12,439 nucleotides of DNA from DATKEH01 sp035546355 (GCA_035546355.1 DATKEH010000361.1:1-12439); one strand, 5' to 3'. Counted from the first letter of the stretch, positions 1 through 7,735 are shown. Notes: generated by a model not told the origin, from the letters alone. Numbers and translations are program-made.

Positions 1-513
1 ATCGCCGCGGCCGCCGCCCAGACGCGGGAGCCGGTGCGCCAGGCGCTGGTGTCGATGACCCAGACCTTCATCGACACCCTGGTCGTCTGCACCTTCACCG
101 GCGTGGCCATCATCGCCACCGGCTCGTGGACCTCGGGGGAGAACGGGGCGGCCCTGACGCAGATGGCGTTTCGCCACGGCCTGCCCGGGCAGTACGGCGG
201 CTGGATCGTCGCCATCAGCCTGTCGCTGTTCGCCTTCTCGACCATCCTCGGCTGGAGCTACTACGGCGAGAAGTGCTGCGAGTACCTGCTCGGCGCGCGC
301 TCGGTGGTGCCGTACCGGCTGCTGTTCGTCGTCGCCACCTTCCTCGGCTCGACCTACACCCTGGAGCTGGTGTGGGGGATCTCGGACGTGCTCAACGGTC
401 TGATGGCCCTGCCCAACCTGATCGGGCTGCTGCTGTTGAGCGGCGTCATCGTCGCCGAGACCCGCTCGTACCTGCAGCGCAACCAGCGCACCCGACCGCC
501 CGAATCGGGCTGA
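1..513 (+). CDS. AGCS-family sodium:alanine/glycine symporter, C-terminal part (5'-truncated by window edge)
   Basis: Frame 1 is open from the first base and ends in TGA at 511-513, giving 170 residues of a protein that starts before the window. The opening residues (IAAAAAQTREPVRQALVSMT) and the later GWSYYGEKCCEYLLG segment match the conserved C-terminal half of the alanine/glycine:cation symporter family (AlsT/DagA type), integral inner-membrane proteins that import small neutral amino acids with sodium. Hydrophobic membrane-spanning stretches lie at about residues 25-44 (FIDTLVVCTFTGVAIIATG), 68-90 and 105-155, followed by a short basic cytoplasmic tail. GTG at 34 is an internal codon, not the start. 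The family signatures in the N-terminal half are outside the window. No linked amino-acid metabolism gene is visible. The family call is firm; the substrate is inferred. Confidence 0.93.
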   Translation: MAAAAAQTREPVRQALVSMTQTFIDTLVVCTFTGVAIIATGSWTSGENGAALTQMAFRHGLPGQYGGWIVAISLSLFAFSTILGWSYYGEKCCEYLLGARSVVPYRLLFVVATFLGSTYTLELVWGISDVLNGLMALPNLIGLLLLSGVIVAETRSYLQRNQRTRPPESG

Positions 514-791
514 ATCCCCCTTCGTCACGCGGACCAGCTATACTCGGCTGGTTTGGCGGGCGGCAGTCCTGGGGCACGGAAGGATTCCCCGCCCGCGGCC
601 GGGGTGGATCGCTGGTCCATCGCCCCCTGCCGTCGCGTTGCGCGACGCACGGCACCGACACCAGCGGCGCCGAGGGGATCGACCCGGCGGGACCGCCGCC
701 GCAGGCGGTGGGGAACGCAGATCGCGGCGCAGGACGAAATGCCAGGAGGAGCGAAGGCGTTGTTGGGACGCGTGGCTGGGACGCGACAGCG
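514..791. other. Intergenic gap / possible helicase leader with several small dyads
   Basis: This 278-bp stretch between the symporter stop and the helicase ATG holds no convincing gene; short open frames here lack a start-site context or recognisable protein. It contains a perfect 7-bp inverted repeat CGTCGCG/CGCGACG (631-637/641-647), a 6-bp one ACCGCC/GGCGGT (692-697/704-709), and a long-range pair GGACCAGC/GCTGGTCC (531-538/611-618). A purine-rich AGGAGG-like run occurs at 743-750 but is too far from the ATG at 792 to act as its ribosome binding site. I recognise no riboswitch or structured RNA family. Dyads of this size can arise by chance in such GC-rich DNA. Confidence 0.5.
533..552 (+). 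promoter_or_regulatory. Candidate -10 element TATACT inside a 6-bp dyad
   Basis: TATACT at 539-544 is one of very few AT-rich hexamers in the neighbourhood and fits a sigma-70-type -10 consensus (TANNNT). It sits in the loop of a perfect inverted repeat, ACCAGC (533-538) and GCTGGT (547-552). No good -35 box is visible 16-18 bp upstream. Two readings are possible: a promoter for the helicase at 792, with a leader of about 240 nt, and an operator-like dyad around it; or a weak stem-loop ending the upstream symporter transcript, since the arm is followed by TTT. Confidence 0.3.
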
Positions 792-3700
792 ATGAACGAA
801 AAGGCGACGACGCGGCCGCGCCGACGCAAGGGCCACGGCCGCTCCCGGACCTCGCCGGCCAAGATGCGACCGGTACCGCTGCACAAGCGGGTCTCCTCCC
901 ACTTCGAGCGCGGGGATCGCCAGCGCGGCGAGGAGTACTTCGCCCAGGAGAGGGCGCGCCTGCAAGTGGAGGGGACGCGGCTGCTGGCCCGGGTCGAGGG
1001 CACCGAGCGCGAATCCTACGGCGTGGGCGTGGACTGGTCCCGCATCGGGGATCGCGTGCTGCACGGATTCTGCGAGTGCCAGCGCTTCGCCGACGGCAAG
1101 CCGTGCAAGCACCTGTGGGCGACGCTGCTGGCCTTCGACGAAGGCGGGTTTCCGCAGCCGCCCGGGCGCGACCGGCTGTCGCTGCGGCGGGACCGGGGGG
1201 CGAGCTGGAAGGACCTGGGACTGGCGCCCGCCGATTCCGCGCCGCAAGCGGGAGGCAGCCTTCCGCGGCGGGCGCACCTGGCGCGGCCGAGCCGCAAGGG
1301 GCCGCCGCCGGGTCCGGCCGCGGCCGGTAACGGCTGGCGGGCGCAGCTCGCCGCGGTGCGCGACGCCAGCCGGCGGTTTGCCGGCGCGGCCGCCGACGAG
1401 GCCCCCGCCGGCGGCCCCGAGCCGGCCGAGATGATGCTGCTGATCAACACCGCCGCCAGCCTGGGCAGCGGCGGGCTGGTGCTCGACGTCTTCGCACGCG
1501 GTGGCGGCGGCAAGCTGCAGCGCACGACCCTGGCCGCCGACCAGCTCGAGCAGCTGCTGCAGGGTGACGGGCGGCCCGGCGAGCCGAGCGAGGGAGCTTC
1601 CCCGGTCGGGCTGGTCACCGCCCTGCCCGCCGAGCCCGCTCCCCGCAAGGGCCGTGGGCGCGGGCCTCACGGCAAGACCGCGGGGGCGCGGGTCCAGCGG
1701 ATGCGGCTGTCACCGCAGCTCTACGAGCCCGTGCTGCCGCGGCTGTGCTCGCGCGGCGCCCTCGGGTGGTGGGACGGCCGCGCCACGGGAGAGCAACCGC
1801 CGCTGTCGTGGGACGAGGGGCAGCCCTGGCGGCTGGCCCTGCGGGTGCAGCTCACGGGTACCGGTACCGCCCGGCTCAGCGGCGCCCTGGAGCGCGAGCG
1901 CGAATCGGTGCCGCTCAGCGTGCCCGAGCTGATCCTGCACGGCGGACCGCGCGCGGCCGCCGGAGCCGGCGGCGCGGCCCGCCAGGCGCTGGTGGTCTTC
2001 GGCGACACCCTGGCTCGCCTCGAAGTGGTGCCGGCGCGCGACCTGCCCTGGATCGGGCTGCTGCGCGGCAAGGGCGAGATGGTGGTGCCGCGGGAGGAGC
2101 TGGGCGAGGCGCTGACCGAGTTGCTGGAGCTGCCGATGCTGCCTCGGCTGGAGACCCCGGAGGGGCTGGAGCTGGGCGAGCAGCAGGAGACGCTGACGCC
2201 GCGGTTGGTGCTGGAGACCGACCCCGCCCCCGCCTGGACCAACCCGCCGCTGCGGGCGCAGCTCTCCTTCGTCTACGGCGAGCACGAGGTGGATGCCGGC
2301 GACCCTCGCGGCTCGGCGGTCGACCTCGACAGGGGGACGTTCGTGCGGCGCGACATGGAAGCCGAGCGCGCCGCCCTGGTGCGGCTGCTCGAGCTCGGCT
2401 TGCGCCCCGTCGAGTCCAAGGAGGGGCACGGGCTGGAGCTGCCGCCCCGCGAGCTGCCGGAGGTCGCCGAGCCGCTCCTCGCCGAGGGGTGGGAGGTCGA
2501 GGTCCACGGGGCGTCGCTGCGGCCCCCCAGCCCGCCGGCGCTACGGGTCGAGAGCGGCATCGACTGGTTCGAGCTCAAGGGCGAGGTCGCCTTCGCCGGC
2601 GACCGGCTGGAGATGGCCGACCTGCTGTCGGCGGTGTCGCGCGGCGATCGCTTCGTCACGCTGCGCGACGGCTCGCAGGGGCTGTTGCCGGCTTCCTGGA
2701 TGGAGACCTACGACTCGCTCGCCAAGCTCGCCCAGGACGCCACCGACGACGGGCTGCGCTTCCTCCCCTCCCAGGCCCTGCTGGTCGACGCCCTGCTGGC
2801 CGCCATGCCGCCGGCGCAGGTCGACAAGGAGTTCGCCTCGCTGCGCGAGAAGCTGCGCTCGTTCGATCGCGTCAAGCCCAAGAAGGAGCGGGCGAGCTTC
2901 GGCGGCACCCTGCGCGGCTATCAGCGCGAGGGTCTCGGCTGGCTCGAGTTCCTGCGCGAGTTCGGGCTCGGCGGCGTGCTGGCCGACGACATGGGGCTGG
3001 GCAAGACGGTGCAGGTGCTGGCGCTGCTGCAGGTCCACCGCACGCCGGCCAAGACCAGCGGCCTGCCGTGGCTGGTTGTGGCGCCGCGCAGCCTGGTCTA
3101 CAACTGGGTCGAGGAGGCGCGCCGCTTCACGCCCAAGCTGCGGGTGACCGAGTATCACGGCGCCGATCGCGAGGAGCTGCGCACCGGGCTCGGCGACTAC
3201 GACCTGGTGGTCACCACCTACGGCACGCTGCGCCGCGACATCGGCTTCCTGGCCAAGGTCGAATTCGACACCGTCATCCTCGACGAGGCGCAGGCGATCA
3301 AGAATCCCGAGTCGCAGACCGCCAAGGCGGCGCGGCTGCTGGTCGGGCGCCGCCGGCTGGCGCTCACCGGGACGCCGATCGAGAACCACCTCGGGGAGCT
3401 GGGGTCGCTGTTCGAGTTCCTCAACCCCGGGCTGCTCGGCCGGCTGCCGAAGCTCGACGTGCTGGCCAGCGGCGGGGCCCCCAGCGAGCACCAGCTGGCG
3501 CTGGTGGCCCAGGGGATGCGGCCGTTCATCCTGCGCCGCACCAAGGCGGAGGTGCTCGAGGACCTTCCCGACAAGACCGAGCAGGTGCTGCACTGCGCCC
3601 TGCGACCGCAGCAGCGCGAGCTCTACGATCGGCTGCGGGCGCAGTACCAGGCGAGCCTGCTGGAGCAGGTGGAGGCCAAGGGGGTGAAGGGCGCGACCAT

Positions 3701-4289
3701 GCAGGTGCTCGAGGCGCTGCTGCGGCTGCGGCAGGTGGCCTGCCATCCCGGCCTCGTCAATCCCGAGTGGGAAGAGGCGGGCAGCGCCAAGCTCGAGGCG
3801 CTGTTCGACCAGGTCGAGGAGGTGCTGGCCGAGGGGCACAAGGCGCTGGTCTTCTCCCAGTTCACCTCCCTGCTGGCCTACGTCCGCAGCCACCTCGACG
3901 GCAAGGGCCGCGAGTACGCCTACCTCGACGGCCAGACGCGCGACCGCGCCGCGCAGGTGGAGCGCTTCCAGACCGACCCGGGATGCCAGCTGTTCCTGGT
4001 CAGCCTCAAGGCGGGGGGCGTGGGCCTCAACCTGACGGCCGCCGAGTACGTCTTCCTGCTCGACCCCTGGTGGAACCCCGCCGTCGAGGCGCAGGCCATC
4101 GACCGCGCGCACCGCATCGGCCAGACGCGGCCGGTGTTCGCCTACCGCATGATCGCCCGCGACACCGTCGAGGAGAAGATGGTCGAGCTGCAGCGCTCCA
4201 AGCGCCAGCTCGCCGACGCCGTGCTCGGCGGCGAGGGGCAGACCCTCGGCGAGATCACCGCCGACGACCTGCGCATGCTGCTGAGCTGA
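792..4289 (+). CDS. SWIM zinc-finger SNF2-family DNA helicase/ATPase
   Basis: A 1165-residue Swi2/Snf2 ATPase of the bacterial SWIM-SNF2 type; the family uses ATP to translocate on double-stranded nucleic acid, and the bacterial members' roles (RapA-like transcription recycling, DNA repair) are mostly untested. A basic N-terminus is followed by a SWIM finger C94-x-C96-x8-C105-x-H107, then a long poorly conserved region with Ala/Gly/Pro-rich linkers. A SNF2-associated segment starts near D591-W-F. The ATPase core shows Walker A MGLGKT (734-739, K738), APRSL (about 764), DEAQ (831-834), TGTPIEN (859-865), a second RecA lobe beginning near VFSQF (about 1020), DPWWNP, and motif VI QAIDRAHRIGQ (1101-1111). 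All catalytic motifs look intact. ATG 792 was chosen because there is no in-frame ATG/GTG/TTG close upstream and the reading frame above it overlaps the symporter in a non-protein-like composition; no strong ribosome binding site precedes it. Confidence 0.93.
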   Translation: MNEKATTRPRRRKGHGRSRTSPAKMRPVPLHKRVSSHFERGDRQRGEEYFAQERARLQVEGTRLLARVEGTERESYGVGVDWSRIGDRVLHGFCECQRFADGKPCKHLWATLLAFDEGGFPQPPGRDRLSLRRDRGASWKDLGLAPADSAPQAGGSLPRRAHLARPSRKGPPPGPAAAGNGWRAQLAAVRDASRRFAGAAADEAPAGGPEPAEMMLLINTAASLGSGGLVLDVFARGGGGKLQRTTLAADQLEQLLQGDGRPGEPSEGASPVGLVTALPAEPAPRKGRGRGPHGKTAGARVQRMRLSPQLYEPVLPRLCSRGALGWWDGRATGEQPPLSWDEGQPWRLALRVQLTGTGTARLSGALERERESVPLSVPELILHGGPRAAAGAGGAARQALVVFGDTLARLEVVPARDLPWIGLLRGKGEMVVPREELGEALTELLELPMLPRLETPEGLELGEQQETLTPRLVLETDPAPAWTNPPLRAQLSFVYGEHEVDAGDPRGSAVDLDRGTFVRRDMEAERAALVRLLELGLRPVESKEGHGLELPPRELPEVAEPLLAEGWEVEVHGASLRPPSPPALRVESGIDWFELKGEVAFAGDRLEMADLLSAVSRGDRFVTLRDGSQGLLPASWMETYDSLAKLAQDATDDGLRFLPSQALLVDALLAAMPPAQVDKEFASLREKLRSFDRVKPKKERASFGGTLRGYQREGLGWLEFLREFGLGGVLADDMGLGKTVQVLALLQVHRTPAKTSGLPWLVVAPRSLVYNWVEEARRFTPKLRVTEYHGADREELRTGLGDYDLVVTTYGTLRRDIGFLAKVEFDTVILDEAQAIKNPESQTAKAARLLVGRRRLALTGTPIENHLGELGSLFEFLNPGLLGRLPKLDVLASGGAPSEHQLALVAQGMRPFILRRTKAEVLEDLPDKTEQVLHCALRPQQRELYDRLRAQYQASLLEQVEAKGVKGATMQVLEALLRLRQVACHPGLVNPEWEEAGSAKLEALFDQVEEVLAEGHKALVFSQFTSLLAYVRSHLDGKGREYAYLDGQTRDRAAQVERFQTDPGCQLFLVSLKAGGVGLNLTAAEYVFLLDPWWNPAVEAQAIDRAHRIGQTRPVFAYRMIARDTVEEKMVELQRSKRQLADAVLGGEGQTLGEITADDLRMLLS

Positions 4290-4309
4290 GCCGGGCGCGC
4301 CGCGGCTCA
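4287..4309 (+). terminator. Hairpin containing the helicase stop codon
   Basis: TGAGCCG (4287-4293) and CGGCTCA (4303-4309) form a perfect 7-bp inverted repeat whose first three bases are the helicase TGA stop. The loop starts with the palindrome GGCGCGCC. No T-run follows, only CACCGCTCTCTCG, so it is not a classical intrinsic terminator. It could slow polymerase or protect the 3' end. Confidence 0.35.
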
Positions 4310-4359
4310 CCGCTCTCTCGTGGGCTCGGCCGACCGCTGGTGGTGGTGCCCCTGCTGCG

Positions 4360-4372
4360 GTCGTAGGGGCGG
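4360..4372 (+). repeat. Dispersed 13-nt repeat, copy 1
   Basis: GTCGTAGGGGCGG occurs here and again, identically, at 11427-11439. In both places it leads into a GC-rich hairpin located just after a gene. It may be part of a small REP-like intergenic element; similar TAGGGGCGG hairpins are common in GC-rich environmental genomes, which I state from general familiarity only. Confidence 0.45.
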
Positions 4373-4406
4373 GCCTCCGCGCCCGCCCGCCGGTGGCGCG
4401 GAGGCC
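4372..4406. repeat. Perfect 12-bp inverted repeat, hairpin in the helicase-secreted protein gap
   Basis: GGCCTCCGCGCC (4372-4383) is exactly complementary to GGCGCGGAGGCC (4395-4406), with an 11-nt loop. It overlaps by one base the end of the 13-nt repeat at 4360. It lies 83 bp after the helicase stop and more than 110 bp before the next start, so it is best placed as a transcript-end structure or a REP-like palindrome. No T-tract follows. Confidence 0.6.
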
Positions 4407-4508
4407 GCCGCGACTCCAGCAATCTGGGGCGCGTCCTGGCGACGAGAATCCCACTGGCGCTAACAGCCCGTTTTCGGTAGCATCCGCACACACCATTTCT
4501 GATCTCGT

Positions 4509-4513
4509 GGAGG
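4509..4513 (+). promoter_or_regulatory. Shine-Dalgarno for the secreted protein; weak -10 upstream
   Basis: GGAGG at 4509-4513 lies 6 nt before the ATG at 4520, the clearest ribosome binding site in the window, and fixes that start. TAGCAT at 4478-4483 could be a -10 element for the same gene, but no convincing -35 is visible. The 4430-4500 segment is locally less GC-rich than its surroundings, as expected for a promoter region. Confidence 0.6.
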
Positions 4514-4519
4514 ACGCTT

Positions 4520-5074
4520 ATGCGCGAGCAGAGCCTGGTATGTGGATTGGCGTGCGCGGCGGTGGGAGCGTTCGTCGCCGGGATGGCGGTGGCTCAGACC
4601 CCCGCGCCGGCTCCGGTCATCCTGGAGCAGATCGAGGACGTCACCAACGCCACGATCACCTGCCGCGTGACGCCGGCGCAGCAGATGGTCGCGCTGGGGC
4701 AGGAGGTCGAGTTCATCGCGCTGCGGCTGGACACCGCGGACGAGGTGATCGTGCAGCAGAAACCGGGGCCGCCTGGCGGCGGCTTGAACCTGGGCGGCAC
4801 GAACTTTACGGCCCCGAAGCGCGGGAGGGCGAAGACCGGCAAGGCGGCGCCGGGCACTGGCATCCCCCCCGGAACGCAACCGGACGTATGGCGGTACACG
4901 GCCGTGTTCCACAAGCAGCCGGGCAACCTGGTCATCTGCCGCATCGACCCGGTGATCTGCCTCGAGGGCGGCGAGTGCGAGCCGCCGGAGGGGCTCGACG
5001 AGGAGCCGGAGGAGCCCGAAGAGCCCGAGGAGCCGGCGACTCAGGATGGAGGGGCCGGGTCGACGAGCCGCTGA
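4520..5074 (+). CDS. Secreted protein of unknown function with acidic Glu-Glu-Pro tail
   Basis: A 184-residue protein that I do not recognise. It begins with a Sec-type signal peptide: MREQ, a hydrophobic core to about residue 24, and an AVA-Q cleavage site after A25. The mature protein has a beta-like stretch (residues 33-80), a basic Gly/Pro/Lys-rich linker (81-120), a second conserved-looking block (121-153) and an acidic tail of four Glu-Glu-Pro units (161-172). Mature cysteines at 48, 140, 147 and 153 could form two disulfides outside the cytoplasm. The start is supported by GGAGG six bases upstream. The last 34 bp overlap the 3' end of the convergent kinase gene. The signal peptide and ribosome binding site make it a credible gene; a periplasmic or exported location is inferred and no enzymatic motif is visible. 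Confidence 0.75.
   Translation: MREQSLVCGLACAAVGAFVAGMAVAQTPAPAPVILEQIEDVTNATITCRVTPAQQMVALGQEVEFIALRLDTADEVIVQQKPGPPGGGLNLGGTNFTAPKRGRAKTGKAAPGTGIPPGTQPDVWRYTAVFHKQPGNLVICRIDPVICLEGGECEPPEGLDEEPEEPEEPEEPATQDGGAGSTSR
5000..5035 (+). repeat. 9-bp tandem repeat coding (Glu-Glu-Pro)x4
   Basis: Four in-frame units of GA(G/A)GAGCC(G/C) encode EEP four times near the C-terminus of the secreted protein. Only third-position changes separate the copies, so the peptide repeat is kept while codons drift. Such short in-frame repeats are prone to length change by replication slippage. Confidence 0.85.
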
Positions 5075-7674
5075 AACCGCGCCTCCGACGCCAGGTTCTC
5101 GAACTCCACCTCGCCGGCGGCCAGCTGGGGCTTGTAGCCGAGCTCCAGGGCCCGCTCGAGCAGATCCAACGCCTCCTGCGTATCTCCGCAGGCTGCGTGC
5201 GCCTTGGCGAGCGTAGCCACGGTGCTGGCCGTGTCGTCGAAACGCTGCAGCAGCTGTGCCGCGAGACGGCGCGCCTCCTCGCAACGAGCCGCCTTGGCCA
5301 GGTACATGGCGTGGTTCACCTGTGTCAGGAAAGGCAGGGCGCCTTCGGCGCTCCGTGCGGTCATCATGTCGGCGGCCCGGCTGTACTCCCGCCGCGCCGC
5401 ATCCACCTTTCCTTGCCTCGCGAGGACGTCGCCAAGGTTGGCGTGGTACGCCGCGGATGGGGCGAGGCGCAGCGCCAGCCGGTAGTGGCGCTCCGCCTCC
5501 TCGAGATCGCCCAGGAAGTAATAGGTAGTGCCGATATTGCTGGCCATCAGCGGATCCTCGATCGGGCGTGGCAGGCGCTCGAAGGCGGCGAGCGCGGCGT
5601 CGAAGTTCCCCTCCACGAGCTCCAGCGTAGCCAGCAGCTCGTAGGGGCGCCCGTAGTCGAGCTCGGTGAGCGAGGCGGCGCGGGTGAGCACCTCGCGCGC
5701 CCCAGCCGCGTCTCCCTGGCGCACCAACAGCTCGCCGAGCGCGTGCCAATAGCGCCAGTAATCGGGTCGCGCCTGGAGCGCCCGCCTGATCGTGCGCTCC
5801 GCCTCCGCCAGATCTCCGCTGTCGCGATAGGCCTCGGCGAGCAGGGAGTGGACACGATCGAGCTCGGGGTGCAGCGCGGCGAGGCTACGCAGGGTGTCGA
5901 TGGCGCCCGCATGGTCGCCCTGGCGCCGCCTGACGTCTGCGTCGGCGAGCTGCGCCTCCGGCAGCTCCGGCGCCAACTCGAGGGAGCGGCGCGCGTGACG
6001 CTGGGCTTCGGGAAGCACTCCGGAGCCCTCTCGTAGTGCCCGTCGCGTCAGCACCTGGCTCAGCCGCGCGTGCGCCAGCGCGAACCGCGGGTCGAGCGAG
6101 ATCGCCCGGCGCAGCATTTCCTCGACGTTGGCCATCTCGCCGGTCTCTTCCATGTGGTCCAGGCGCCCCTCTGCCTCGAGGTAGAGGCGGTACGCCTCCT
6201 CCGAGGCGGTAGGGGCATCCACCGCATGGTCCGGTTGCCGGGCCAGCGAGCCGAGGAGGTCGCGCGCCACCTCCCTCCCCATCCGCTCCTGCAGCTCGAC
6301 CAGCCGGTCCCCCTTCTCCTGCACCATGCTCGACCAGCGCACGAAGCCGGTGGCGGCATCGACCAGCGAGAGGTGCGCCTGCAGCATGTCGTTGCGCGCC
6401 AGCAGCTGCCCCTCGAGCACCGCCTCGACGCCGAGCTCGCGCGCCACGTCGCGCACCGACGCCTGGGGCCTGCGGTGGCGGATGCTCCAGGCCTCGTCGC
6501 GGGAGACGACGTTGATGCCGGCGACGCCGGCGAGCTGGTCGAGGAGGACCGCGCCGAGCCCGGCGGCGACGGCGTCCATCCCGGGATCGCCGGTGGCGTT
6601 GACCAGGGGCAGGACCGCCAGGCTGCGCGGGGTGTCGGCCGTACCCGCCACCGCGACGCCCTCCCGCACCATCAGCCACCCCCCCGTCGCCAGCCCCAGC
6701 AGCAGCGCCGCGGCCGCCGCCCATAGCGCCCCGCGGGGCGCCCGCCGCAGGCGGGTCCGTACCGAGCCGATCAGGCCGCCCGCAACGCCGCCGGCGCCGG
6801 CGCGATGCGCCGCCAGCGGGGTGAGGAAGCTCTCGGTACGCTCCTGGTCCGCCGAGCCCAGGGACCGCTCGACGCGCTCGAGGTCCTGACGCAGCATCTC
6901 GGCGCTGCGGTAGCGTTGCTCCGGGTCCTTGACCAGGCAGCGCTCGAGGATGGCGTAGAGGCCCTCGGGGAGCCCGGCCCGCGTCTGGCGCAGCTCCGCC
7001 GGCTCGCGGTGCACGATGGCGTACAGCATGCTGACCTCGGAGCCGGCGCCGAAGGGCAGCCTCCCGGTCAGTGCCTCGTAGAGCAGCACGCCGAGGCTCC
7101 ACAGGTCGGCGCGGTGGTCGACCCCGTCGCCCAGCGCCTGCTCCGGCGACATGTAGCCAGCGGTACCGACCACCGTGCCGCTACGGGTCAGACGGGAGCT
7201 CGCCGCGAGGTGGGCGAGGCCGAAATCGAGCAGCTTGACCAGCCCGTCCTCGGTCAAGAAGACATTGCTCGGCTTGACGTCGCGGTGGATGATGCCGCGG
7301 CCGTGGGCCTGGGCGAGGGCGGCGGCGAGCTGCGCGCCCACCCGCAGGGTCTCGGCGGCGGACAGCGGCCCGCGCTGCAGCCGATCGCCCAGCGTCTCGC
7401 CGCGGTAGTAGGCCATGGCCAGGAAGACCGTGCCGTCGTCGGTCTCGCCGGCTTCGTAGATGGTGCAGACGTTGGGGTGGTCGAGCGCCGAGGCGGCGCG
7501 CGCCTCGCGCAGGAAGCGCTCGCGCGCCCGGGCGTCGCGGGTGGCGGACCGGGGAAGGAACTTGAGCGCCACCTCGCGGCCCAGGTGGGTGTCCTCGGCC
7601 CGGTAGACGGCGCCCATCCCCCCCTCGCCGATGCGCTCGAGGACCCGGAAGTGCGAGACCAGCTCGTTCTGCAT
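5041..7674 (-). CDS. Transmembrane Ser/Thr protein kinase with TolB-like and TPR regions
   Basis: An 877-residue PknB-type (Hanks) kinase. Numbered from ATG 7674: glycine loop IGEGGMGAVY (15-24), ATP-binding K38, catalytic HRDVKPSN (H130, D132), DFG (150-152) and SPE (176-178), so the kinase should be active. A linker leads to one membrane span (about 316-335, WAAAAALLLGLATGGWL). Then comes a TolB-N/FlgO-like region (about 350-480, RSLAVLPLVNATGDPGMD and ELGVEAVLEGQL), then tetratricopeptide-type helical repeats from about 495 to 870. The architecture implies a cytoplasmic kinase with an extracytoplasmic sensing or scaffold half; this layout is common in Acidobacteriota-like genomes. GTG at 7677 directly precedes ATG 7674 and is an equally possible start; neither has a clear Shine-Dalgarno. 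Its stop lies inside the convergent secreted-protein gene, and it is divergent from the UbiB-like gene. Substrates are unknown. Confidence 0.93.
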   Translation of the reverse strand: MQNELVSHFRVLERIGEGGMGAVYRAEDTHLGREVALKFLPRSATRDARARERFLREARAASALDHPNVCTIYEAGETDDGTVFLAMAYYRGETLGDRLQRGPLSAAETLRVGAQLAAALAQAHGRGIIHRDVKPSNVFLTEDGLVKLLDFGLAHLAASSRLTRSGTVVGTAGYMSPEQALGDGVDHRADLWSLGVLLYEALTGRLPFGAGSEVSMLYAIVHREPAELRQTRAGLPEGLYAILERCLVKDPEQRYRSAEMLRQDLERVERSLGSADQERTESFLTPLAAHRAGAGGVAGGLIGSVRTRLRRAPRGALWAAAAALLLGLATGGWLMVREGVAVAGTADTPRSLAVLPLVNATGDPGMDAVAAGLGAVLLDQLAGVAGINVVSRDEAWSIRHRRPQASVRDVARELGVEAVLEGQLLARNDMLQAHLSLVDAATGFVRWSSMVQEKGDRLVELQERMGREVARDLLGSLARQPDHAVDAPTASEEAYRLYLEAEGRLDHMEETGEMANVEEMLRRAISLDPRFALAHARLSQVLTRRALREGSGVLPEAQRHARRSLELAPELPEAQLADADVRRRQGDHAGAIDTLRSLAALHPELDRVHSLLAEAYRDSGDLAEAERTIRRALQARPDYWRYWHALGELLVRQGDAAGAREVLTRAASLTELDYGRPYELLATLELVEGNFDAALAAFERLPRPIEDPLMASNIGTTYYFLGDLEEAERHYRLALRLAPSAAYHANLGDVLARQGKVDAARREYSRAADMMTARSAEGALPFLTQVNHAMYLAKAARCEEARRLAAQLLQRFDDTASTVATLAKAHAACGDTQEALDLLERALELGYKPQLAAGEVEFENLASEARFQRLVDPAPPS

Positions 7675-7699
7675 CACGGTGCTCTGATGGTTGGTGCCG

Positions 7700-7705
7700 A
7701 TTGTA
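7700..7705 (-). promoter_or_regulatory. Candidate -10 element TACAAT for the Ser/Thr kinase
   Basis: On the minus strand TACAAT (7705 to 7700) lies 25 bp before the ATG at 7674 and fits the -10 consensus in otherwise GC-rich DNA. No good -35 sits at the usual distance. Its upstream region would overlap the candidate -10 of the divergent gene. Confidence 0.35.
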
Positions 7706-7729
7706 GCGGGATGCGACGGGCCCCGGCGC

Positions 7730-7735
7730 TATCAT
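7730..7735 (+). promoter_or_regulatory. Candidate -10 element TATCAT for the UbiB-like gene
   Basis: TATCAT ends 10 nt before the GTG start at 7746. Transcription normally begins about 7 nt after the hexamer, so the leader would be only a few bases long. No Shine-Dalgarno is present between it and the GTG, consistent with a near-leaderless mRNA. Confidence 0.35.

Noticed and set aside
126..791. Upstream extension of the helicase frame to about 126
   Set aside because: It would overlap most of the symporter, and its translation is Arg/Ala/Pro-rich noise; ATG 792 begins protein-like sequence.
514..791. Possible glycine riboswitch or other structured RNA next to the AGCS gene
   Set aside because: The gap is downstream of the symporter, and I see none of the conserved glycine-aptamer segments or any other known RNA core.
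553..795. 80-codon plus-strand frame ending across the helicase ATG
   Set aside because: The ATGA overlap looks like translational coupling, but the peptide is Arg/Pro/Ala-rich with no start signal or recognisable domain.
2541..4496. Long open minus-strand frame opposite the helicase
   Set aside because: Its translation is Leu/Gln/Arg/His-rich without domains, the mirror of a GC-rich gene; the plus strand carries all SNF2 motifs.
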